Below, piece after piece: positions 20,039 through 33,000 of a stretch of 64,000 nt of DNA. Source of the DNA: Cyclina sinensis (lineage: Eukaryota; Mollusca; Bivalvia; Venerida; Veneridae); the NCBI GenBank assembly GCA_012932295.1, contig JAAONU010000003.1, positions 26,522,361 to 26,586,360 of the forward strand, read 5' to 3'. The first letter of the stretch is position 1. Every line of letters begins with the position of its first letter. Position numbers and translations under genes: made by a program. Below the pieces are notes generated by a model. It was given only the letters and a program-made list of their open reading frames with translations, had not been told where the DNA came from and did not search any database.

Positions 20039-23000
20039 CTGAAATAGCAATTACAATACCTCATAAGAAACAAGACCTTTTCAAATGTCTTTTTTCATGA
20101 CTGAAACAACCACTGAGTACTAAAATCTGGAGTTCATTCTGGATAAAATGTCTACCTAAAAGATTATATATCATATTAATTATATCAACCGTATACATAT
20201 TCCTGCAACATTTTTTATCTTAAAATCAATGAACTTTTACAATATCTATTTTATCTAAAGAGTTAATCCTACTGACTTCTGACAAGGTATTTCCATTCAT
20301 TCACTGCATTTTCACTATCTACTCATAAAGGATTATTAAAAACCATTTCAAGTGTCAGAGCTACCAGGGTGCTGATCCCTACCAAAAAGATTTTGAATAA
20401 AGTTGAAACTTTTGCACACTAAAAGAACATAACAAATTCTGTAAATTCTTACCCTCCCACATCTATCTTCAGTTTTTCGCCCTCTGAGTCTGAACCTTCA
20501 CTAGACGAGATTGTAGCCTTTGACACGATCTTGCGTCTCTGTTTAGCTGTTAACCCGTCCTCGTCAATAATCTTCTTCTTGCGTTTGGACTCTTTGGGTT
20601 CCTTCCTCTTACGTTCCCGTGGTTTCCTTTCACCCTTCTCTCTGAGAAAATGATACAAGTACTGTACTATGGTAACTGAGTTTAAAACAAAATTTGATAA
20701 TAAATACTATAATTGAATAAAAGTATCCTAAGATTTATGAAGGCTGCACAAATTTCAAAATTATATCATTTAAATGCAAATCCTAGTATTTTACCAAAAA
20801 GACCTTTTTTCTTTTCTACAATACTGATGAGAACAATTCCAGGAAATTGTCTAAATTATAAATTAAACAGTAAATCTTTGTCAATGTGAATCTTTTATCA
20901 TTTAAACTATTCTGAAATTGGAAATTCCATTTCTGGATTTAGCAACATCTTATTATAATCAGTTTCTTCTGTTAAAGAGGCAAAATCACAGAATTTTTCT
21001 TTAAATCATTACTTGCGCTTCCTTTTAGATGATCTCTCCTCATCTTCTCCTTCGCTCTCTGAACCACTACGCGGCTTGCGACCTCGCTTATTTTTACGAG
21101 GTCTTTCATCTTCACTGCCTTCAGATAATATTTCACCATCTTCAGCTCTCTTTTTCTAAAAAAAAAAGTAATCCAAACTTATATATCTTTATAAACTTCT
21201 CAAATGAAGTCTTCACATCTTTTTTAAACACTAATAGCCTAATAAAAGCAATCAAATAAAATGTTACAGTCTTTTATGGCCTTGTTAACATGTTATTTTC
21301 AGGTAACAGGAATATTACCAGTAAAAGTCATGCATATTTAAAAGCTTAAACCAGTCATACTGGCTGAACCAGAATGTTTATTATTTGACAAAAAGAAAAT
21401 GACTAAAACTCAGTGGGGTTTTTTTAGTAACTAAAAATGTGTCCAAAGGACATGCCCCAACATTCCACTGTATTATCACAAAAACTCCTGTACAATTACA
21501 GATGTGTATTTAGTCTAAAAATGCTGTTTTTTAGGCTTGATCAGGGGGCATAACTATGCCAATCTCCAATAAATTTGCATCAAAATACCCAGGTGTGTAA
21601 GTTTACATGCTGACAACTGTTCTTAGAAAGTTTCATGGCTCTAGCAGTTATAAGTTTGGAGTTTCATGCAACACAAGTCTGTATATTCTATTTTTAGCTT
21701 AATCAGCGGTCATTACTCTGCAGATCTCAAATAAATTTGCGTCAAAATACCCAGGTACATAAGTTTGCATACTGACAACTATTTTAGAGAGTGTTATGGC
21801 TGTAGCAGTTATACATTTGGAGTTACACGAGACACAAACCTGTCTATGTACGGACAGTGGGATAGTGTGACAGATGGACAAGGGCAAATACCTCACCCCC
21901 CTCCCCCCAAAATGGTGGGGGCATACAAATGCTGAGTTCAAACCACATTTACTTTGCCTGAAAATAAGCAGAACACCTTTTTCCAGTTGTATCCAGGTAA
22001 AATGTCAAAATAACAGTCAGGGATTACCTTAGATTTAGTTGATCTTCTCTCTTCCGGCTCTGGTTCGAGGGCAATCTGTTTTGCTTTCTCAACGTATATC
22101 TGTCTTTTCTCCATCATCATCTTGGACAATTCTTCCTTCTTCTTCTGCTTCTGAAGCTGTTCTTCTTGATATTTCTGACGTAATGCCTCACGCTCCTCCT
22201 CACGATGTTTACGCAATTCCTGTTCTTCCTCATCAATCTTACGTGCACGTGCAACGTGATACTGTGCCTGACTCAGCAGATCTGAACACTGCCTGTGTTT
22301 GTGTGAAAAAAAAATTGCCATATGCAGTATTCAAAACAAAAATGTTGTAAAAAAACAAATCCTTCACAGATTTGACTAAGAGACTTTGAGCAATTCAAAA
22401 ACATCTCTGGATTTAAAACAATTAAATGAACTTTCGAACCTTTTTTTTAAACATGTATTAAAAATCACATTTATACCATTAAATGAAAAATTTTGACTGA
22501 CTTTTACTGGGTCACAAATATATAATCATTTTATTAAACATATACCTGGCCTCAGTAGCTGCCTGTGCAAGATCAAACTTCATTCTATCACCATGGTGAC
22601 TTAGGTAGGAGAAATATCTGAAATTGTACACTGAACATATGAGTTAAACTTTCATTGATCCCAAAGAATACATGAAATTACCATAGCTTTGTAACAGGTA
22701 AAGTAAGTTTGTTAAACGCATCATTAAAATGTTCAAAATATGTTCAACAATTATATTCTCAATTTGAACAAACCATTTTAAATTTAAGAAAAGGTTAATT
22801 TCTCAATATTTATTTTGATGTCAAGTTTGTTTTTTCTCTGAACTATAAATGTATCTAATCTGCTATATCTACAACAGTCATGACTACTCAAATTGACAAC
22901 AGTGTGAACAGCCAGTAAGTAGCATAAACCTTTCTTATTTATTTCCTGTTAAAGTTGGTTCGTACATGGATTTGTGAATTTAGTGTTGCTTTACCTGTGA

Positions 23001-26000
23001 GCAAGCTCTAAATCTCTCACAGCAGACAGTACAGTTTTCAAATTGCTTTTTTCATCTTTCAGTATAGAAGTGGCAAGTTTTTGTTGTACCAAAGCAATGT
23101 TATACAGCAATACAGTATCACTGGGGGACACATGGCGGGCCTAAAATGAAAAGGTCAAAGTCTTATGTTTATCTACAAGAATACTTGTTTCTATCTATCA
23201 ACTTTATATTCATCTAAACCACTCATTAGTATTTCAAGAAACGTATGAGGGCAGTTTATCGAACCATCACTTTTAAAAGTAAGAGCACATTTCTCTTATT
23301 GCAGGTAAAGATTCAGGTCATAGGCAGGTTCAAACTTAACACACAAGTGAGACATTGGTATTTACACAAAGGGGATCTCCAAACTTGTGACCAATAAAAA
23401 ATAACCTTAAGCCTTATACATAAATATGAAATCATACCTTGAGTAAAATGTTTTTACATTCTCTCAGTTTTCCACATTTGTAGTACGCTCTGGCCAGATA
23501 CACCATCACTTCTGTGTTGTGATATTTGAAAAATTTCTTCAGGCAGTTCTCGTACTAAAAATAAAGTAAAATATGACAAATTACTGATCAAGTATTTAAA
23601 CTTACGATGAACATGTTTTTATACAATATCATACACAACATCCAAGATTTGTAGGCAGATAGGACCTCCAGCAAAATGATAATGATACCATTGCCAAATC
23701 AGACAACAATGCTTCAAAGCTATAAAAGTTTACCTGAACATTTCTTTCATACTAGAAAAAGGCAAATAAAAAATATGACAATTCCAAATATAGCGATTGC
23801 CAGTCACTTACCATCTGTACAGCGGCCACATACTGTTTCTGTTCTACGTAGATATGTGCAATGTTCAACCAAACATCACAGAAGTCCGCTGTTGCTTCTC
23901 TCACCTGGGCAAACACATCTCTTGCCTCGTTGATACAGCCTTTATGTGCCAGCACACAACCTAAATATAGATATACCAGACCAGTTATAACTTAAACCAC
24001 TACAGTTGATGATTTTTCCCAAAAAAGATAACGCTTCATAAGGCTGAAATATCTAGGCACAGATGGGAACAATATGCAACTAAAAGGAAACTGATAATTA
24101 ACTAGATCCTTTTTTACCTCATAGCTTGCAGTGACTTGCTTCGACAGTGAAACAAAGTCAGGCTTTCAAATATTTAACCTATGGCTGAAAACAATTTCTG
24201 AAAACATTTAAACATTGTTACCTATTCCATTGGCAGCCCAGATATTTCTGTCATCATTTCTTAGCACTTGTTTATACATGGCCAATGCTCGGTCCTGGTG
24301 GCGTTTTTGCTGGAAAATATACAGGTAAGTAATATTCTAGGGGTACTTCATACCAATAATCAGAAAAACTCAAAACTTCGTACGACACATGAAATGATGC
24401 TCACTTGTACCATAACAAAAATAGTGGAAACAGTTGAATAGATAAGGAGCCTTATGGAGTCAGAAAATTACCACTTTCTTCATGTGCGAAATATTGTATG
24501 TATACCTATATTTAATTTCTTATTCTCAAAACTATTTAACTGTGATCATAATATACAACAGAATATACCTTATCTTTATCCTTCATTGGCATATGTAAAG
24601 TTTGCAGCCAGACATTTCCTAGAGCAATAAGTGAGTAGGCATCATCCTTGGTTGCTGGTCGTGCCAATATTCTCTCAAACTTTTTCTGTCCCGGACCCCA
24701 TTCTTGTTTGGCAAGATGGAGATTTCCAATCAATGACCAGGCATCAGGGTGATCCTGAAAGTACACACTTGCAAAAATCAACAATCATTTAACATAATTA
24801 GGAAACAATTGTTCAGAATCATTTCTGTTATTCACTTGTTCCTTTCATAAGGGCTTTCAGGTTTTTATGTTTTTTTAAATAACTCATTTAACAATAAACA
24901 ATAATGAAGTGTAAAATTACTTTTTTTCTTTTAAATTCTAACTGTATAGGCCTAGTCTTTCAGTTTCCATTTTCTTTAAATTAATTAATCAAACAGTATC
25001 CTTCTAAAAAATCCAGCATTTTCAAAATACAAAACTTCTACCATGACGATTGTTTTGCCTTCTTACAGAGCAAGGTACCAGCCTGAAAAAATTACGAATA
25101 CATAGAATTTGGAAGTGTCTATCAGTTTTTACTTATGGCCTATAGAACTGTCTCTACTACAGAGTTAGGGTTTCTTTAGTGATGTCTCCATAATAAAGTT
25201 TACAGAACAGTCTATGCAAGCCTTTATAAACAGGATTTATATAAACTTACCTGGTTGATCTGCAGGGCTTCTTTAAACCAATCAGAAGCTTCATAAATCT
25301 GTCCCCTGTCTCTGGCCATACATCCTAGCCTCAAATAGCCTATAAACAAACATACAGTTTTTTAAATACAGCCATGCTTTCTGAGGAAAAAATATTTAAC
25401 TTAACCTAAAACAACACAAACAGCAAATGAGAACAACAGCAGGGCAAAATACTAAACTTTAGAATGACAAAGAAACTACACAAAAGAGGAAATATACTTA
25501 GTCATTTAGCTATGGTTTTGTTAAGTAAATCTGCTGAGTTAAGTCATGAAATGAGTGAATGCATAAAACGTGCTTTCTGTTTATTTTTATCACTTAGAAC
25601 TTTTTTGTATTCACCCCTTACTGACATTAACATGAAACCAAAATTTGCCTGTTTAAAAGAGTGAGAACTTGTAGTTTAAAGCATTTCTCTGATTTTTTTT
25701 TTAGAAGACAAAGTGAACAATTTTGAAAAAAAGTAAAGTTCGAAGTATTTCCAATTTGCTGTAAAGAAATCTTGAGAAAAGGAAAATTCTGAAGTATTTC
25801 TAACAAGCTACAGAGACATTCATAACTTTGCACACAAACTTACAGTCCACATAGTTGGGATGTTCACGGAGGATGTTCTTGTACAGTCTTTCAGCCTCAT
25901 CATATTCGTGGGTAGCTTCATGAAGTCTGGCTAGATTGTACGTGGTTGTCACAGATATTGCACTGAAGTAGGTCTCGTCATGCATGGCCTCGGCTCGGGA

Positions 26001-26972
26001 TCGCTCCAGTGATGCTGTGTAGTATTTCTACAGAAAAATATATAATATGCAAACACTTATCAAAAAACAAATATTCCAATAGTGATTTTTAACAAAAATA
26101 TTACATTAGATTACCCTGCTTCAACCATGATTTACTGACTCTCATGGTTTTAATTTTAAAGTTCTTTTCCTTTATCATACTTCGAGGAGGCTTTTTTTCT
26201 CACAGCCAAAAACAGTTGCATGACTTAAATTTACCAAAAATAAACAAACCTCCATGAAATCTCTAAGCCTTTTTTTGTGTTATTTCTTCTAGTATGATAA
26301 TTGTACCAAAAATTATAACATCCATAAAAAGAGTCAAATAAACTCGAAACGTGTAGTGAAAAATTGGAGTTTGTCATCATTTATTCATTTAAAGGTCATG
26401 TGACACGAATTTTTGACCTCGAAATTTTAATATGAGCGAAAACTATATATCTAACTATGACATTTTAAAAAAAATTCCGCAGGTAATTTTCATCTTAAAG
26501 ATGTTTTTATAGCAAATTAAAATCCATATTTTACGCACTTGGTCGCGCGCACCTGTCATGAGCGAAACCGGAAGTGACGCACATTTATCTCTTGCCACTT
26601 GACACAGCTGCCTGGATTGTTAACAAAATCTTAAAAATTATGATGGAAAGTGAAAATGTAGACTGACTATAGTAAAAAAACAAAATTGAACAAGTCAAGC
26701 TAACATCATGAATACACATTGAAGATTTTTTAAAATAAATAATTTGAAATTTTGATGGAATTACGAAGCCAATGAGCAATATTATATAGAGGCTAGTTTA
26801 ATTAGGGTTATAGAATTAAAAGATACATCAGTGAAAATATCTATAGATATTTTTCAAGTAACTGATCGAAAAAGATTTTGAACATGCTTATTTTTATCCG
26901 ATGCAGTTTTTTGGAAGACTTGATTAACTAACTCCAATCGAGAGATTTTTTTTTTTTGCTTATTCATTCAAC

Positions 26973-27018
<46 letters not shown>

Positions 27019-30000
27019 AATAATGATCATAGAACAAATAATATGAAGAAGCCATAAAAAATATGTCAAAATCATAACACAAACACATTGTTTTTGCTTC
27101 AATTTGTTCACATTTAGAAGTCGAATGATTTTTATTTTCATCATTAATAGATCCATTACATTTAATTATCTAATTAAAATATGTATCTGCATTGAAGCTT
27201 CTTTACTAAAAATCATTCAGACATGTTAATTGGAACAAACGATTACATATTGTTTTCACAAGTTTGACTGATCAAAAGTAATTCAATCAATTTGTAAGAT
27301 CACTTGCCATAAAATTTTGTTATTTGTCTCAACTTTATCATTAATTGGGTCATAAAAAGTTAATTGCTTTGTTTTGACAGCTATGCAGAATATACAAGGG
27401 TCCCATTTGGGCAGGTTAATTTGCATAAATCCCACAGTATAAGGCGTGATTTATGGATCTTTGACATTTCATTGGATATTAATTTATAAGCAGACACAAA
27501 TTTCTACTTGATGGACATGCCATATTATTATTTTTCAAACAATATCCCAACGTGAAAATACACTGTAGTGTGAATTTCCATTCCAGTGACACAAATGTTA
27601 ACACATTAGATCACCTTAATTCACTTCAATTTTACTACACTTAAATGAAAAAGATTTTTTTATGACGTAAACATCAAGTGAGGAATGGTTACGCAGCATG
27701 TTAAAACGTGAAGGAGATAGTTTTATATAGAACCACAACATGGAAGAAATTGGAATATTTATTAATATTTATAAAAGTAAAATTACAAACCGTTCTCCCG
27801 GCACAAAGTTTGAATTTACTTATAAAAATCGAGAAGTGATCACATTGTTTCATTTAATTTACAATTTACAGCATGCTATTTTTATAAGTGTGCCTTTATA
27901 TTGTTTCTTGCACTTGTGGTTTAGTGTTATTTTTTCATTTAAAAACGGATGTGTTATGAGCAGTGTAATTCTACACTACTGCCTGGGACAGTAGGGATAA
28001 ATCTACGTCACAGCCAAAAATTGCAGCGGAAACTACCGATGTCGAAACGGAAATAGCCGATCATCAAAAACACGTTTTTTCTTATCAAAAGCAATATTTT
28101 CAAAATTTGCAATTAAACCATTTTAATCAGTACATTATGATTATTTTGAATAGACAAAGTTGCTATAGTCGTGTCACATGACCTTTAAAACAACCATTAT
28201 ACAAAATTGTTAAATAAGAGCTTACTTTTGCATCAACAAGATTTCCCAGCCTGAAATGTAGGGCAGCAACATTGTTGAGAATCTCTGGTGGTACATCTTG
28301 TTTCACTGTTTCTTTCAGAATACGTGTAGCTGTACCATAAGCTGACAGTGCCCCCTGTACATCCGACTGCTCAAGAATCTGTGCCAGTTCTATCCATGCC
28401 TCCAAATCATCTGGAAACTGTTCTGTCACCTTTTTCAGATGAGCCTGTCAATAACAAATGAGTCATTTATCAACAAACCTTTGAGGGGCTAAATCATTCT
28501 GTTGGAAGTATTATCACCCAGGCCTGTTTGTTTCTCCTTTGAAGGGCTGGTTGTATTTCAAATTACTGTCACTTCCACATTATTTTTCAACTAAAGAAAT
28601 GTTGTCATGCACTCAACAGAATGACAAACTCATACCTGAAGATATCAAATTCAACCAAGAGGTACAGTAATCTATTTTTATGTTATCACAAAACATTTTT
28701 TATGTTGTAAAAACTGGAATATATGCAAAATCTTAATAAAACCTTCCATAGGAATTAACCTTGTGACCTCTGCTAATGGCAATACAACATTTTCATGTTC
28801 TCATATTAATCTTACCATACAAATCTTCTGTAAGAATTCAGTTTCACCACTGTGCCTACTTATACTACATGATTACCCTACCTTGGCAATATCTTTCCTA
28901 GTCTGATCAGGTGAGCTGGAGTAGAGGGATCCTAATATCTTCATTGCCTCATAGTTGTTTGCCTGGGCCTTCGATACTTTCTCAAAACATTGAGCAGCCT
29001 TGAACAAAAATAACATCTAAATAATTCATAAAGTGCAAAAGAAACAGAGAACTCTGCCAAAAGTTACTATTAAATCAAAGTCTATGCTCTATCAAATATG
29101 ACTGGTATTAATACAGTCATTACATTTACAATGACAATGTTTTCATGCCAAGTTTTCATCAAAATTTTTTAGCAGCCTTATGGTCTAGTTATGGAAAGCT
29201 ATTACAACATCTGTACGAAGAAATCAAATATTTCATTACCTCCTTTCTAGGCATAATAGTTAGTGTTTTCAAAGCAAGATGAAGCCTATGTGAAATTTGA
29301 GTTTCTGGCCTGATTTACCAACAACAAATACACAAGCAAACACAGTACTTACATTCTCATTGTCTCCCCTGTAAATGTACATCTGACCAAGACCGAAGAA
29401 TGGCAGGACAAAATTTGGTGAGGCAAATTGTGTGGCCTGATAGTAATACTGAAATGCCTGGTCATAGTCCTCCTGTCAACACAAACAAGTTCATTTTAGT
29501 CATTAATAGATAATTATACCCATCCAACTGATCTTGTAACTGCTAATGCTATGCAAATGTAAAAAGATATAAACATAGCTGAAATCTCCAACACCGATAT
29601 TCATTATCAAATATCTTTAATCTAAAATGACATTTGTTAACAATCCTCAAATTTTTAAAACCAACCTATAATATTCATAAACAAATTTATAATTCTCATT
29701 CAAGTTGCACCTGTTTTAAAATTTTCTAGAATCTATTAGATTATGAGAGTCACTGGATCTTACTGTATACATTTAATCTGTCTATTTAACATATCTATAG
29801 ATATGACTTTGATAAAGCTTTGAGATATTCATTTCTATAAGACTGAACCAATGCCCCACAAAAATGTTGTTAAAATATTCAAAAGCATGACATAAATAAC
29901 AAATATCAAGGTAACACTAAAAAAATATCCTGTAAATTTTTGAGGACATCAACAATATGTTAACAAACAAAATGTATGTCTTACTGAAGGAATAAAGCCA

Positions 30001-33000
30001 TATTCTAAAACTAGGTCATAACAAACCTGGACATGGAAAGCTCTTGCTAACTGATAACAACTCTCTGCCCTCATTGCTTCATTCTCTGTGTTATGAAATG
30101 CATGTAATGCTAGATGTTGCACTTTTTTATAATCCTGCAAACACATAATAATTTCTCTGTATCTCACAAATGCTTTTCAAAGAAACTATTCTGATTTGTT
30201 TAAGGCTTAACTTTTCCAACAGGTGTAATATCAATTAACCCTTACCATGCCGGAGGCAAATGACTCTGCCTTTGCAGCCAATGCAGACCAAGATCATAGT
30301 CTGCACAATTTGCCATTCAGTCAGTAAATTTTCAATCAGCACCCCCATAAACAATTAATGGCTCTGTCTTAACTGAAAGATGGACAAGTCCATTTTAGAT
30401 ATTTAGCATGGTAAGGGTAAAAGAAGTCTAAAATGTTGAGACGAAAACAGCTAAAAATCTTAACATTTCCTTAATGCCCTCAAGAAACCTTAAAATGTAT
30501 GATCAATTGATTCTCAGCAACAGTTCATCTGTGAAAATACTTTCAAGTTAATGTCACCTTCAATAAATACAGTGCAGCATTTGATTGAATTAAGTTTCCT
30601 TACCTTTTTATAGAAGAAATGGTTGGCTAAATGATTCAGGACCATTGGATTGGTAGAGTCAATGTTGTAAGCTTTAGACAATAACTGTACACCATTCTTG
30701 ATGGAGTCTTGCGTCTTAGCATTTAATTCCAAAATAGCCAAGCCAACCAAGGCCCCCACACACTGAGAATCCAGCTGTAATGCTCTTTCAAATGCCATTC
30801 TGAAATATAAAGTCAAAATCTGCAATTCATTGTCTATCAATACAATTGGCAAAAGAAATGACTCAAAAAGATAAATTTAAAATGAAGTACTGCAATTTAT
30901 TTCAAAAATATTAAACCACCAAGTAAATAAGAAATGTTTTTAATGTTTTCTCTTACAAGCAGTTTCAGCATTCTACAAATACTATGTTAGCCAGGCTCTC
31001 TAAGGACTAATTAAGTTTGAATGACAATACTACATAAATGTTAGTAAAATGTTTCATAACTTCCTATTTTCACAGAAGTCATTCTATCCTCATAAGCTTC
31101 AGAATTAAACAGTTTTCCTAAAAATTAGACCTCAAAGGTCTTTATATAGATACAAAATGGGCATAATGGAACCAAAAAAGTGGCCTGGAATAGACATTAA
31201 AAGTGTCCCCAAACACAAAAAAATGGCCAGGAACACACACACAAAATGGCCTAGAACACACAAAAAATGAGCTGTAGATTATTACCTGGCTTTGTCAACC
31301 TTGTTGAGCTTGATGAAGCAATGTCCCATGCCAAGACGGACAGAAGCAGGGCAGCTGGGGTTGGTTCTTAAAGCTCTTTTATAGTAGGCTAGTGCACCAC
31401 GGTATTCTTTCTTGTTGAAAGCAATACATGCTTTCCCAAGTAACGATGGAATGTTATTGTTTGCCTGAATAAGAAGCTTTACTCTCAAGAAAGTAAAAAT
31501 GCAACATGTAAATAAAAACTGCATTCTATTATTATAAAGAGATGATGTGATGTGAGGTCAACATATTATGCTTACCACGAAACATACATCTTACATGCCT
31601 TTAAACAAATTTTAATTAGTATGATTGATATTCTCATTTTTTTTCCTCACTTTCTCTCCTCTGGATGTGTAATTTCATTTTTTCCAAATAATCAAAATGC
31701 TTTAACTCTGATCTTTGACTCCAATGTTCAGGTGGCAAATAAGTTATCTTTAAATCTATTACAAGCCGAAAGTGTCAGAGCCATACAGCTAACCTATATG
31801 CCATAGAAAATACGTTTAACGTTCCTTACAGAATACAACAATCTTTCCAGTTAAAAATGGTTGTTGAAAAACAAGTTTGGCTTTATTCTGTCAAAAATGT
31901 CCATTAAAGCAAACACAACACAAAAACAGAAAGAATTTCTGCCATATGAACTTCACAGGACAGCTGCCCAAGCAATATTGTAAACATATTACCTGGCCAA
32001 GTACGAAGTTGAACTGAGCATCAGCCTGGTCCATCTTATCTCCCTCTAGCAAACAGAAGTAGGCACGTCCCAGTAAATGGTTCTGAAAGCCAAGAAGAAT
32101 AAAAACAGTTACCACTAGACCAAGTAAAACTTGTCTGTTATTTTTGCTATCAGCTTAATAAACTGACATAACTTTTTCTGGGGCTTCCTGGAATTGCTCT
32201 CAGTTAGGAAAGTACTGTAGAACTATCTAACATGCCAGTTCATTTAGGTACACAGAGCATAAACTAGTCCTCCTGATTTACTTAACTACCGTAGTTTTTG
32301 GCACTCTATCAAGAAGTGTTTGGACCAGTAAGACTGATTAAATGGGCATTTTCAAATAAAGACCTATATTATGTCAATTCTGACGAAGCTCAGGTTTCCT
32401 TACCCTACCAGCCATAAGTTTTGTCAATTGTTTGTCATAGTTTTTTATATATAGTTGAGGCTGAATCTGAAACAAAACTTTTCCTACCTGGTCGTACATA
32501 ATAATTTTATCAGCAGTTGTGTAGAGTAAGGTAGCCTGTGTGAACAGCTCCCTTTTTCGATCCTTATTTTTTTCCCTGTGTGCCTTCTGCACATAGTATG
32601 CTGCCAGTGTGTCTAGGGCTTTCATCTGGTCTTTTTCACTGTTTGGGTAGTCCAATCCTGCATCGGTGCGTGAAGCATCAAGAATCTTTACAAAATCTTC
32701 AACCAGATTTTGCTTGTAATACTCCAGCTACAAGATATACATTATATTTTAACCTACATTTACAACACTTTGAAGTCCAATAAACCACAATTGAAAGAAA
32801 TCATGAGAAAATATACCTGAAATGGTTCAAATAAATATGCTACATGAAACAAGTAGTAAATATTTTTTTGGGGAAAAAAAAACAAGCTAAGCAGCTTATA
32901 TCATTTACTTAAACAGCAACTGTATGGTGCCTTACGTACAAAAAGGAGTTTTCATACTTACAGCTAGAGTGTACCAAATATGCAGAGGTGCCACTTCTTG

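Noticed and set aside
19337..20047. Leu/Asp/Thr-rich plus-strand ORFs
   Set aside because: Antisense shadows of the CTR9 RS-repeat exons, whose splice phases and stop fit on the minus strand.
26585..27994. Short ORFs in the TTAA-flanked element
   Set aside because: AT-driven, Phe/Ile/Tyr-rich, no transposase motif or conserved DDE residues.
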